Of a stretch of 64,000 nucleotides of DNA, positions 1 to 6,911 are shown in pieces. The notes beneath the pieces are model-generated. The model worked only from the letters and a program-made list of their open reading frames with translations. It was not told the DNA's origin and made no database searches. The position numbers were made by a program, and so were the translations under genes. Position 1 is the stretch's first letter, and every line of letters begins with the position of its first letter. The DNA is from Niastella populi. Its GTDB lineage: Bacteria; Bacteroidota; Bacteroidia; Chitinophagales; Chitinophagaceae. The stretch lies in contig NZ_LWBP01000156.1 of assembly GCF_002078015.1 (NCBI RefSeq), positions 1 to 64,000 on the forward strand, read 5' to 3'.

Positions 1-160
1 GTTCGAACACCGGTTGGTTTTCCAGGTTGCCGATGAATTTCAATTCTGTTTTGTGATCATCTTTCCCACCATCATTGGCCATTGTTGGAGTAGAAAATGC
101 CAGGGTAAAAGCCAGCGCTACGATAGCCAATTTTCCAAAATTCCTCGAATCAGTTTTCAT
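1..160 (-). CDS. Secreted protein, N-terminal fragment (runs off window start)
   Basis: The reverse strand reads from an ATG at 158-160 to the window edge without a stop, giving about 53 residues. The N-terminus (MKTDSRNFGKLAIVALAF...) has a basic start, a hydrophobic core and an Ala-containing cleavage site near residue 28 (TMA-ND), a typical Sec signal peptide. The mature start is rich in Asp, Gly and Lys and gives no domain identity. A -7 box matching TAnnTTTG lies 38-45 bp upstream of the start. The function is unknown. The export call is fairly safe, and the rest of the gene is outside the window. Confidence 0.6.
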   Translation of the reverse strand, partial: MKTDSRNFGKLAIVALAFTLAFSTPTMANDGGKDDHKTELKFIGNLENQPVFE

Positions 161-197
161 AATTGTATGTTTTAAGGTGTGTTGCGTTTTGATGATG

Positions 198-205
198 CAA
201 ACATA
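198..205 (-). promoter_or_regulatory. Candidate Bacteroidota -7 box (TATGTTTG)
   Basis: On the minus strand the sequence TATGTTTG matches TAnnTTTG, about 40 nt upstream of the start of the secreted protein at 160. No TTG at the usual 19 bp spacing was found, so the assignment rests on one half-site. Confidence 0.4.
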
Positions 206-413
206 CTGCGGCTTTTGGGGTGGTGAAAATCAACTCAACCGCATTTTTAGGATGCTAAAACCGTGTATAAAATGTTAAAAGCCGCCATGGCAGCGGTTTC
301 TATTAAAAAAGCATTATGATGTCCAGGGCTGTAAAATGATTATAAATGTTTTTGGGACATGTATTTTTTATGATCAGCAACGGATAACCGAACGAACGAA
401 TGTTAGGGAATAC

Positions 414-606
414 GAATACAGCTGAAAGCTTAAAGCTTAAAGCTGAAAGCGAATACAGGAATACGGAATACAGCTGAAAGCTTAAAGCTTAAAGCTGAAA
501 GCGAATACAGGAATACAGCTGCAAGCTGCAAGCTGAAAGCTGCAAGCGAATACGGAATACAGCTTAAAGCTGAAAGCGAATACAGGAATACAGCTGAAAG
601 TTTAAA
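414..606. repeat. Tandem word repeat, 52 bp period (AGCTGAAAGC family)
   Basis: A 51 bp block at 414-464 recurs without visible change at 466-516, followed by two degenerate, shortened copies up to about 606. Each block is built from GAATACAGCTGAAAGC, AGCTTAAAGC and GAATACAGGAATAC words. The same word family recurs at 7528-7690 and 63690-63835, where it forms inverted repeats. It has no coding capacity, and the word-within-block structure suggests slippage or repeated local duplication. Confidence 0.85.
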
Positions 607-656
607 GCAAATTCAGTTTGAAGGAACTAAAAACTATAAACAATAAACCATAAACT

Positions 657-664
657 TACTTTTG
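657..664 (+). promoter_or_regulatory. Candidate -7 box (TACTTTTG) for DinB-like gene
   Basis: TACTTTTG matches the Bacteroidota TAnnTTTG -7 element and ends 16 nt before the ATG at 681. No clear -33 TTG is present. Confidence 0.5.
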
Positions 665-680
665 TATAAAATATTACTGT

Positions 681-1208
681 ATGCAATTTGAACTTGAAAA
701 AGCAATACCGGTGTTGGAAAGAACACCATTGGTGATCGAGTCATTATTATACGGTCTCGACGATGAATGGATCTACAGCAATGAAGGCGGCGATTCGTGG
801 ACTCCCTTCGAAATTGTAGCGCATTTGGTACATGGTGAAAAAACGGACTGGATCCCGCGAACCCAGATCATCCTCGGCGAAGGCAGCAAGGAGTTCACCC
901 CGTTCGATATGGAAGGCCATATAAAAGAAGGCCGGGGAAAAACACTTCCGCAGTTGCTCGATGAGTTTAAAGTATTGCGAAAAGAAAACCTTGCACAATT
1001 GAAAGCTGTAGAAATTTCTCCCGATTTGTTAAACAATACAGGTATTCATCCCGTGCTGGGCGAGGTAACTTTACGGCATTTACTGGCAGCGTGGGTAGTA
1101 CACGATATGACACATATTCATCAAATAAGCCGGGTGATGGCCAAACAATACGATGAAGCCGTAGGCCCATGGAAACAGTTTATGGGAGTGCTGGGGGGCA
1201 GGCGCTAG
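681..1208 (+). CDS. DinB-fold metal-dependent protein (DinB_2-like)
   Basis: The product has 175 residues, the usual size of a single DinB four-helix bundle. Three histidine sites are spaced as in the DinB/YfiT metal-binding set: H48 in helix 2 (AHLVHGEKTDW) and H141/H145 in the last helix (HDMTHIHQ). Members of this superfamily bind a divalent metal, and some are thiol (bacillithiol or mycothiol) S-transferases. The substrate here cannot be read from sequence. There is no signal peptide, so it should be cytoplasmic. It has its own -7 box at 657-664. The stop codon TAG runs into a GTTATGCAGTT repeat word. A second, unrelated DinB-fold gene lies at 5313-5837. Confidence 0.85.
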   Translation: MQFELEKAIPVLERTPLVIESLLYGLDDEWIYSNEGGDSWTPFEIVAHLVHGEKTDWIPRTQIILGEGSKEFTPFDMEGHIKEGRGKTLPQLLDEFKVLRKENLAQLKAVEISPDLLNNTGIHPVLGEVTLRHLLAAWVVHDMTHIHQISRVMAKQYDEAVGPWKQFMGVLGGRR

Positions 1209-1312
1209 TTATGCAGTTCATTGGTTTTTTAGGTATTGAGTTTTGGCTCCTTTGATTGGAATTACTCCGAACTGAACAACTGAATAACTGAACAACTGAA
1301 TAACTCATAAAC
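1208..1312. repeat. ACTGAAYA-word inverted-repeat element
   Basis: The left part carries a GTTATGCAGTTC-type word, and the right part (1270-1310) is four tandem ACTGAAYA units. The two ends are partly complementary around a unique centre. This is the weakest member of the family seen also at 4530-4642, 10296-10384 and 27549-27677. Confidence 0.6.
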
Positions 1313-1345
1313 AAACAATAATTTTTTTCAGGATAATACAATTTG

Positions 1346-2104
1346 ATGACTTTGTTTCTTTTGTGTGTATTCGCCTTTCTTGCCGGCTTCACTGATGCCA
1401 TTGCCGGTGGCGGCGGTTTAATTCAAACCCCGGCCGCATTGGTGCTGTTGCCTCAGTATCAGCTGGCCACCGTATTGGGAACGTTAAAAATTCCCTCATT
1501 CAGCGGCACCAGTATAGCTACTGTACAATACCTCCGCCGTGTACCGGTGAACTGGTTACTTATAGGGTTAATGACCGCTGTTGCGTTCTGCGCAGCCTTT
1601 GCCGGTTCTACCCTGCTTACCCATGTAAACAACAGCTTCATGAAACCGCTGTTGCTGTTCATGCTTGTCATTGTAGCCATCTACACGTACACCAATAAAC
1701 GGTTTGGCGATCATATAGAAAAAGCGCACAGCTTCCGCCAGCAGGTGACCTACTCCTTGTTAATTAGTTTGATCATTGGATTTTATGATGGGTTTATCGG
1801 TCCGGGTGCGGGCAGCTTTCTGATCTTATCGTTTATCGGACTAATGGGTTTCGATTTCCTGAAAGCAAGCGCCTATGCCAAGTTCGTGAACCTGGCCACC
1901 AACCTCGGTTCTATAACATTTTTTACACTCACGGGTAAGATCATTTATTCCATTGCGCTTCCTATGGCCCTATGTAACGCATTGGGCGGATGGGCAGGCG
2001 CCCGGCTCGCCATCCTACGCGGCAACACTTTTATCAGGATCTTCTTTCTCATCGTTGTATGCGCTACCATTATCAGGTTTGCCTACGATGTGTGGGTGCG
2101 TTAG
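1346..2104 (+). CDS. TauE/SafE family membrane transporter (sulfite/anion exporter-like)
   Basis: The product has 252 residues and is almost entirely hydrophobic, with about eight predicted membrane segments. The N-terminal repeat carries FLAGFTDAIAGGGGLI-type glycine-rich sequence and the second half carries GFYDGFIGPGAGSF, the duplicated G-rich signature of TauE/SafE (DUF81) proteins. Characterised relatives export sulfite or sulfoacetate, but most are of unknown substrate. I start at the ATG at 1346; a TTG directly before it at 1343 would add one residue. The gene follows an ACTGAAYA repeat element and precedes the TonB-like gene by about 145 bp, so the two may not be one operon. Confidence 0.88.
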   Translation: MTLFLLCVFAFLAGFTDAIAGGGGLIQTPAALVLLPQYQLATVLGTLKIPSFSGTSIATVQYLRRVPVNWLLIGLMTAVAFCAAFAGSTLLTHVNNSFMKPLLLFMLVIVAIYTYTNKRFGDHIEKAHSFRQQVTYSLLISLIIGFYDGFIGPGAGSFLILSFIGLMGFDFLKASAYAKFVNLATNLGSITFFTLTGKIIYSIALPMALCNALGGWAGARLAILRGNTFIRIFFLIVVCATIIRFAYDVWVR

Positions 2105-2222
2105 ATAAAAGAACTGTTAAAATTTATTCAGATCGTATTTAGTTATGATCTTTAAACCTGTTACTCGTCAACTTGTAAACCAGTTAACTTGTTAACCTGT
2201 TAACCCTTTCAACTAATAATCT

Positions 2223-2230
2223 TATCTTTA
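2223..2230 (+). promoter_or_regulatory. Candidate -7 box (TATCTTTA) for TonB-like gene
   Basis: TATCTTTA matches seven of eight positions of TAnnTTTG and lies 20 nt before the ATG at 2250. Confidence 0.35.
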
Positions 2231-2249
2231 GTAATCAATTTTACTGATC

Positions 2250-3128
2250 ATGACGCAGGAATCAGAATCAAAGAAAAATGTGCAGGCAGGCAGCTATACC
2301 GCACTGGTGTGTGGGTTAATGCTGGTAATATTCTTTTTTGTAAAATGGGGCATGCCGCCGTTACCAGAGCCGCCTATGGATGAAGGTATTGAAGTGAACC
2401 TCGGTAACAGTGATATCGGTATGGGCAATGATCAGCCATTTGAACCCGGCTCACCTGCCCCTGCCAGCGAGCAAACAGCCTATGTTCCGCCCAAAGCAGA
2501 ACCTGCAAAGGAAGATGTAAAAGATATCGAAACCGACGATACAGATGAAGAGGCCCCGGTAATTAAAAAGCCACCGGTGGCAAAACCCGAGGCTACCAAA
2601 GTTCCCGAAAAAGAAGTGGTGAAAAGCAAACCGGTGAGGAACCCGGTTCCGGTGGAAAACCCTGCGCCCCCGGCGCCGCGCGCAAAAGCGGTGTTCAAAG
2701 GCGTTAATGGAAGCGGTACCGGCGGTAATGAAGCATCTACCTATAAAAAAGGCGGCAGTGAAGGTATTGCAGGCGGCCGTGGCGACCAGGGACAACCCGG
2801 CGGTAATCCTGACTCTAAAAACTATACCGGTGGCGGCCGTGGAAATTCCGGAATAGGCATCAGGTCGGGCCTGGGTAGCAGAAAAGTAACCAATTGGCCC
2901 GGTTTCAGAGATGATTTTAATGAAAATGGCAAGGTAGTGGTAGCTGTTAAGTTCGGGCCCAATGGTAATGTACTTGGGGTTGAAATTGTTCCGAGAGGAA
3001 CTACCGGCGGTGCGAAGCTGGTAGAAATAGCGAAGAGAAAAGCCCGGGAACTTAAGCTGAATGTCGATGAAAACGCGGCGGAAACGCAGATCGTTACATT
3101 CGAAATGAATTTCAAGGTCACTAACTAA
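2250..3128 (+). CDS. TonB-family energy transducer
   Basis: The product has 292 residues: a short cytoplasmic N-terminus, one membrane helix at about residues 18-33 (LVCGLMLVIFFFV), a long Pro/Lys/Glu-rich periplasmic stretch (about 35-150), a Gly-rich region (about 150-215), and a compact C-terminal domain (about 215-292) with VVVAVKFGPNGNVLG, the beta-strand pattern of TonB C-terminal domains. TonB passes proton-motive-force energy from ExbB/ExbD to outer-membrane receptors. No exbB or exbD is next to it here; the upstream neighbour is a TauE-like gene. A strong terminator (3163-3202) closes the unit before folC. Low-complexity sequence makes finer family assignment uncertain. Confidence 0.75.
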   Translation: MTQESESKKNVQAGSYTALVCGLMLVIFFFVKWGMPPLPEPPMDEGIEVNLGNSDIGMGNDQPFEPGSPAPASEQTAYVPPKAEPAKEDVKDIETDDTDEEAPVIKKPPVAKPEATKVPEKEVVKSKPVRNPVPVENPAPPAPRAKAVFKGVNGSGTGGNEASTYKKGGSEGIAGGRGDQGQPGGNPDSKNYTGGGRGNSGIGIRSGLGSRKVTNWPGFRDDFNENGKVVVAVKFGPNGNVLGVEIVPRGTTGGAKLVEIAKRKARELKLNVDENAAETQIVTFEMNFKVTN

Positions 3129-3162
3129 GTAAAGCCCAAAACTTACTAGTCCATTTATATTG

Positions 3163-3202
3163 AAAGGTGTGCCATACTTTGAAAGTGCGGCACACCTTTT
3201 TT
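3163..3202 (+). terminator. Intrinsic terminator, AGGTGTGCC hairpin type
   Basis: AAAGGTGTGCC and GGCACACCTTT form an 11 bp outer stem, continued inward by an ACTTT/AAAGT-type stem, and are followed by T residues. It lies 35 bp after the TonB-like stop. The same palindrome recurs at 32771-32801 and its outer stem recurs at 22539-22574. Confidence 0.85.
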
Positions 3203-3215
3203 CATGGTTTTCTTT

Positions 3216-3223
3216 TAGCTTTG
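3216..3223 (+). promoter_or_regulatory. folC: Candidate -7 box (TAGCTTTG) for folC
   Basis: TAGCTTTG is a full match to TAnnTTTG, placed between the terminator of the preceding gene and the ATG at 3241. Its position argues that folC starts at 3241 and not at the upstream TTG at 3160, which lies before the terminator hairpin. Confidence 0.55.
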
Positions 3224-3240
3224 TCGCCCTAATTATACCG

Positions 3241-4530
3241 ATGACCTACGAGCAAGCGACAAACTATCTGTTTACCAGGCTGCCGATGTTCAGCCGTATC
3301 GGCGCAGCTGCCTATAAAAAGGACCTCAGTAATACCATCAGGTTGTGTGCGTACCTCGATGACCCGCACAATAAAATAAAAACCATTCACATTGCCGGAA
3401 CCAATGGCAAGGGCTCTACCAGTCATATGCTGGCGGCGGTATTGCAAACGGCCGGTTATAAAACCGGTTTATATACTTCCCCCCACCTGCGCGATTTCAG
3501 GGAGCGTTTCCGCGTAAACGGCGAAATGATCGACAAACAGTATGTCGTTGATTTTGTAGAACGCATTCAACCTGCCATAGATGAAATAGAGCCTTCTTTT
3601 TTCGAGATCACCGTGGCTATGGCATTCGACTATTTTGTGCGCGAACAGGTAGAGATTGCCGTAATAGAAACCGGTCTCGGTGGACGGCTTGATTCAACCA
3701 ACGTTATTACACCCGAAGTGTCGGTGATCACCAATATCGGCTGGGATCATATGAACCTGCTGGGCGATACGCTCCCTGCCATCGCTTTTGAAAAAGCAGG
3801 CATTATTAAACAGCAGGTACCGGTTGTAATTGGAGAAACAGCCGCTGAAACCAGGGAGGTTTTTGAAAAGGTGGCCGTCGAAAAACAGGCGCCCCTGTTC
3901 TTTGCCGATCAACAACGATATGTAGCTGAATGGAAATACGAGCACCATCAGTTATTGATGCAGGTATCGCCTGCCGGTTCCGGTGAACGCACCACGTATC
4001 AGCTCGACCTGCCCGGTTATTATCAGATCAAGAATTGCATTACCGTGCTGGAAGTGGTGCATCATTTACAAAAAGCCGGGTATAAAATAACCGATGCGCA
4101 TGTGCACCAGGCATTGAAGCAGGTAAAAAAACTCACTGGGTTACATGGCCGCTGGGAGGTTATTCATGCCAACCCGGTAGTGGTGCTCGACGTAGGGCAT
4201 AACGAGGATGGCATAAAACAGATCACCGCACAAATTGAACTAAGCGATCACCAGCATTTGCATATCGTGATCGGACTGGTTAAAGATAAAGAGATTGAAA
4301 AGGTATTGGCGCTGTTGCCCAAAGAAGCCACTTATTACTTCACCCGTGCGCAAATACCGCGTGCATTGCCTGAAACGGAACTGGCCGCCCGGGCGCAGGC
4401 CATTGGGTTAAATGGCCATACTTATAGTGATGTGAATACCGCCTTGAAGCAGGCGATGAGTAAGGCCGATAAGCGCGATCTGATCGTTGTTTGTGGTAGT
4501 GTGTTTGTGGTTGGGGAGGTTAGTTTGTAA
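3241..4530 (+). CDS. folC: Dihydrofolate synthase / folylpolyglutamate synthase
   Basis: The product has 429 residues, usual for FolC. It has the Mur-ligase P-loop (HIAGTNGKGSTSHML), the folate-ligase TSPHLRDFRERFRVNG segment, an ETGLGGRLDSTN motif, TNIGWDHMNLLG, and the C-terminal domain with VVLDVGHNEDG. The enzyme attaches glutamate to dihydropteroate and then extends folate polyglutamates in the cytoplasm, using ATP. The frame is open back to a TTG at 3160, but those 27 extra codons read through the terminator hairpin, and the ATG at 3241 sits 17 nt after a good -7 box. The stop codon is followed at once by a GTTGTTCAGTTATTC repeat element shared with the convergent Nudix gene. Confidence 0.95.
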   Translation: MTYEQATNYLFTRLPMFSRIGAAAYKKDLSNTIRLCAYLDDPHNKIKTIHIAGTNGKGSTSHMLAAVLQTAGYKTGLYTSPHLRDFRERFRVNGEMIDKQYVVDFVERIQPAIDEIEPSFFEITVAMAFDYFVREQVEIAVIETGLGGRLDSTNVITPEVSVITNIGWDHMNLLGDTLPAIAFEKAGIIKQQVPVVIGETAAETREVFEKVAVEKQAPLFFADQQRYVAEWKYEHHQLLMQVSPAGSGERTTYQLDLPGYYQIKNCITVLEVVHHLQKAGYKITDAHVHQALKQVKKLTGLHGRWEVIHANPVVVLDVGHNEDGIKQITAQIELSDHQHLHIVIGLVKDKEIEKVLALLPKEATYYFTRAQIPRALPETELAARAQAIGLNGHTYSDVNTALKQAMSKADKRDLIVVCGSVFVVGEVSL

Positions 4531-4642
4531 GTTGTTCAGTTATTCAGTTATTTAGTTCATGAGTTCCTGAGTTCATGAGTTCTAGAGTTCTAGAGTTTGC
4601 TATTAATCGCGAGCCAACTGAATAACTGAATAACTGAATAAC
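4530..4642. repeat. ACTGAAYA-word inverted-repeat element between folC and Nudix gene
   Basis: The left arm is GTTGTTCAGTTATTCAG-type sequence at 4531-4553, followed by GAGTTCATGAGTTC-type words. The right arm is three ACTGAATA units at 4618-4642. The arms are complementary, so the transcript of either flanking gene could fold into a long imperfect hairpin. The centre contains GCTATTAATCGCGAGCC, which resembles the reverse complement of the centre of the element at 27549-27677. The left arm starts directly after the folC stop and the right arm ends at the Nudix stop. Confidence 0.85.
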
Positions 4643-5200
4643 TTAAAATTGTATTTCACCTAATTTACGTAGTGCATAAAACAACGCGGTAACGTGCATA
4701 GATTGTATGATCTGGTTATCGCGAAGTAATTGTTTTACTTCTTCCATCGAAGCCAGGTGAATGTCGATATCTTCATTATCGTCGAATTCCTGCTCTTTTA
4801 CTTTTTTGCCGCCTGTTGCCAGGTAAAAATGCATCCAGTTATTATTGGTAGAAGGATTGGCGCAGGTTTTACCCAGGTATTCATAGTGCGTGAACTCGTA
4901 ACCTGTTTCTTCCAGCAGTTCGCGGGCGATCGCTTCTTCATAATTCTTATCGGTATCATCAACACAACCGCCGGGGATCTCGTAGTTCGTGTCCCCTATT
5001 CCATGACGGTATTGCCGTTCCAGGATGATCTTTCCATCTTCTGTCAACGCCACCGCCGATACCCAGGTTGGGAACTCATACACATAATACGGGGTAACCA
5101 GTTTTCCATCGGGTCTTTCGCAGGTATCGTTCCGCACGGTAAACCAAAGGTCCTTGAATAAATACTCCGATTTGATGGTCTTCCATTTTAGATCTCTCAT
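4643..5200 (-). CDS. Nudix hydrolase, ADP-ribose pyrophosphatase-like
   Basis: The product has 185 residues. The Nudix box is recognisable as GGCVDDTDKNYEEAIARELLEETGY: the REL-EETG core is intact, while the preceding loop is one residue longer than GX5EX7REUXEEXGU and has Asp where Glu is usual. The region before the box (WVSAVALTEDGKIILERQYRHG...YEIPGG) is typical of ADP-sugar pyrophosphatases. It probably hydrolyses a nucleoside diphosphate sugar in the cytoplasm. It is convergent with folC across a repeat hairpin and followed upstream (5201-5312) by other repeat words. Exact substrate is not deducible. Confidence 0.85.
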   Translation of the reverse strand: MRDLKWKTIKSEYLFKDLWFTVRNDTCERPDGKLVTPYYVYEFPTWVSAVALTEDGKIILERQYRHGIGDTNYEIPGGCVDDTDKNYEEAIARELLEETGYEFTHYEYLGKTCANPSTNNNWMHFYLATGGKKVKEQEFDDNEDIDIHLASMEEVKQLLRDNQIIQSMHVTALFYALRKLGEIQF

Positions 5201-5216
5201 TGTTCTGTTTTTTATC

Positions 5217-5308
5217 GTCTATCGTGAATCGTGAAACGGCAAATCCCGGCTTCATCGGGGCAATCTGTATTCCATTATCACATCATCACATTATCGCATT
5301 ATCACATT
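5217..5308. repeat. Composite repeat: CGGCAAAYCGG words plus ATTATCACATTA end
   Basis: 5217-5260 carries ATCGTGAATCGTGAAACGGCAAA words, the family seen at 11933-12068. 5264-5308 carries CTGTATTC followed by ATTATCACAT words, matching the right end of the elements at 16089-16258 and 17917-18101. It separates the Nudix gene from the YfiT-like gene and appears to be a mosaic of two families. Confidence 0.65.
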
Positions 5309-5312
5309 GAAT

Positions 5313-5837
5313 TTACCAGCCATTTCTTTCTCTTAACGAAGTAATGTGCGCCACATGGTGCCGGCCGTGCCAGCTGTACGAACCCAGCAGGTAATACAAC
5401 GACATTTCTTTTTTGCTTTCCGGGTGGAAAACCGAGCGGTTGTTCCAAACGTCTGCAGGCAAATTTAAGATAGCCGAATGCCAGCGGGTATGTAAAGCGT
5501 ATAACAACGTAATGGAAATATTGATGGGCACTGCATTTACATCATTCAGGTTGGCCCATAACGCTTCCTCGTATGGTTTTATGGTCGGTTTGTCTTCCGT
5601 TAAACCCAGTTTGAAACGGACGTAAGCGTTCATATGGCTGTCGGCCACATGATGCACTACCTGTTTCACCGTCCAGCCGCCATCGCGGTAGGGTGTGTTC
5701 AGTTGTTTTTCATCCAGGTTTTCAATGGCCATTTCGAGTAAACCCGGTAAGAACTGAATATCCTGCAGCCATTCGCGTTTTTGTTTGTCGGAAAATGGTT
5801 GCGGTTCGTATTTGCCGATGGGATAACGTAGATCCAT
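5313..5837 (-). CDS. YfiT/BstA-like DinB-fold protein (putative thiol transferase or metal-dependent hydrolase)
   Basis: The product has 174 residues with the YfiT pattern: N-terminal RYPIGKYEP, a helix with VVHHVADSHMN (H62/H63) and a C-terminal helix WHGRHHVAHI (H157, H160/H161, H164). In B. subtilis YfiT, three histidines at equivalent places bind a metal, and relatives act as bacillithiol S-transferases. Many Bacteroidota make bacillithiol, so a detoxification role is plausible but inferred. No signal peptide. It is bracketed by pieces of the GATAATGTGATAATG repeat family (5264-5308 and 5840-5950) in opposite orientation. Confidence 0.85.
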   Translation of the reverse strand: MDLRYPIGKYEPQPFSDKQKREWLQDIQFLPGLLEMAIENLDEKQLNTPYRDGGWTVKQVVHHVADSHMNAYVRFKLGLTEDKPTIKPYEEALWANLNDVNAVPINISITLLYALHTRWHSAILNLPADVWNNRSVFHPESKKEMSLYYLLGSYSWHGRHHVAHITSLRERNGW

Positions 5838-5839
5838 AA

Positions 5840-5950
5840 TGTGCTGATTTGATAATTCGATAATGTGATAATGAAATACAGTTCAAAGGGCAAGCTGTCG
5901 GGAATCCGAATATAAAGCATTAGCTAATTAGCACATCAGCAAATTAGCTG
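5840..5950. repeat. GATAATGTGATAATG repeat, internally deleted copy
   Basis: TTTGATAATTCGATAATG and the following GTGATAATG are identical to sequence at 16099-16124. The right end (CATTAGCTAATTAGCACATCAGC) resembles the right ends of the two full copies at 16089-16258 and 17917-18101. The middle is shorter, so this looks like a deleted member. It lies upstream of the YfiT-like gene and 3' of the ABC ATPase gene. Confidence 0.7.
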
Positions 5951-5958
5951 ATTGGTAT

Positions 5959-6720
5959 TTATTCTTCCCGGAGGGCGTGTCCCGTCATATGAATGAACAC
6001 ATCTTCGAGGTTGGCTTTTTTTACTTCTTTGGGGCGTTCAAAACCGGTGGCTACCAGGTCGTCGATCAGTTTATCGGGCGTTGCCAGTGCAATGATCTTT
6101 CCCGAGTCGATGATGGCAATGCGATCGCACAACACCTCGGCTTCATCCATGTAGTGAGTGGTGATGATAACGGTAGTGCCTTTGGCCCTGATACTTTTAA
6201 TGAGGTCCCACAAATTGCGGCGCGCCTGTGGATCGAGGCCGGTAGTGGGTTCATCGAGGAAAATGATCTTTGGATCGTTGATAAGCGTGGTCGCTATTGA
6301 AAAGCGTTGTTTTTGTCCGCCGCTGAGGTCCTTGAACTTGCTTTTGGCTTTGTCTTCGAGGTTCACCATTTTCAGCAGATCGCGCGGGTTGATCGTACGA
6401 TTGTACAAACCGGCGAACAGGTCGATCAGTTCTACCAGGTTCAACCCGGGATAGAAACCCGAGGTTTGTAATTGTACGCCGATAAGTTGTTTTATGGAAT
6501 TTTGTTCTGTATCGAGGTTGAAGCCGCCCACGAACACCTGGCCGGAGGTTTTTTCGCGCAGCGTTTCTATGATCTCGAGCGTTGTAGATTTACCGGCGCC
6601 ATTGGGACCCAGCAAACCAAAGATCTCGCCTTCAATAACATCAAAGCTGATGCCTTTTACCGCTTCGAACTGTCCGTAATTTTTTTTCAGGTCCTTTACT
6701 GAAATGATCACCTTGCTCAT
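5959..6720 (-). CDS. ABC transporter ATP-binding protein (exporter type)
   Basis: The product has 253 residues, a single ABC ATPase domain. Walker A is GPNGAGKST (about residues 38-46), the signature is LSGGQKQR, Walker B is KIIFLDEPTTGLDP, and the switch histidine is in IITTHYMDEAE. The sequence is closest to the DrrA/CcmA/NatA class of multidrug or ion exporters (FDVIEGEIFGLLGPNGAGK, TTGLDPQARRNLW). It would sit on the inner face of the cytoplasmic membrane. No permease gene is adjacent: the downstream gene is YfiT-like and the upstream one encodes a CAP lipoprotein. It must therefore act with a permease encoded elsewhere, or the operon has been broken up. Confidence 0.92.
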   Translation of the reverse strand: MSKVIISVKDLKKNYGQFEAVKGISFDVIEGEIFGLLGPNGAGKSTTLEIIETLREKTSGQVFVGGFNLDTEQNSIKQLIGVQLQTSGFYPGLNLVELIDLFAGLYNRTINPRDLLKMVNLEDKAKSKFKDLSGGQKQRFSIATTLINDPKIIFLDEPTTGLDPQARRNLWDLIKSIRAKGTTVIITTHYMDEAEVLCDRIAIIDSGKIIALATPDKLIDDLVATGFERPKEVKKANLEDVFIHMTGHALREE

Positions 6721-6821
6721 TGGCCTTTCCTGTATTTATGCCACAAGATAGCGTGAAAGTTTGAAAACGGGTGCCCGGAAATGGAATAGCTGGCAGGCTG
6801 GTTGGGGCTGGAAAGCAATTT

Positions 6822-6906
6822 CAGATTTTAGATGTAGAGATTTGAGATTTCAAAAAGTTTTAGCCTTCTGATAAATTGTCAAATGCTGAAATCTCAAATC
6901 GAAAAT
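6822..6906. repeat. AATCTCAAAATC-word inverted-repeat element
   Basis: GATTTGAGATTTCA (about 6841-6854) faces TGAAATCTCAAATC (about 6888-6901) across a 33 nt centre, giving a nearly perfect 14 bp stem. It ends six bases from the stop of the CAP-domain gene. Other members are at 8751-8846, 13931-14022 and 57001-57079. Confidence 0.8.
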
Positions 6907-6911
6907 ATCGC

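Larger units (their letters stand above)
161..680. other. 520 bp intergenic region, no convincing gene
   Basis: This is the divergent gap between the secreted protein and the DinB-like gene. It holds a promoter half-site for each flanking gene and, at 414-606, an array of AAGCTTAAAGC/AGCTGAAAGC words. A 67-codon frame at 75-278 lies mostly antisense to the secreted-protein gene and is not supported. Confidence 0.6.

Noticed and set aside
75-278. 67-codon plus-strand frame
   Set aside because: Its first half is antisense to a signal-peptide-bearing gene and the second half runs through a promoter box. No protein-like features.
414-606. Possible CRISPR array
   Set aside because: Units are contiguous words with no unique spacers, the repeat is 51-52 bp and decays at one end, and no cas genes are nearby.
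2451-3121. Several minus-strand frames opposite the TonB-like gene
   Set aside because: They mirror the Pro/Lys/Gly-rich low-complexity codons of the real gene and have Phe/Cys- or Ser-rich random composition.
5959-6720. Permease partner for the ABC ATPase in the adjoining genes
   Set aside because: Neither neighbour is a membrane protein: one is a DinB-fold protein and the other a CAP lipoprotein.
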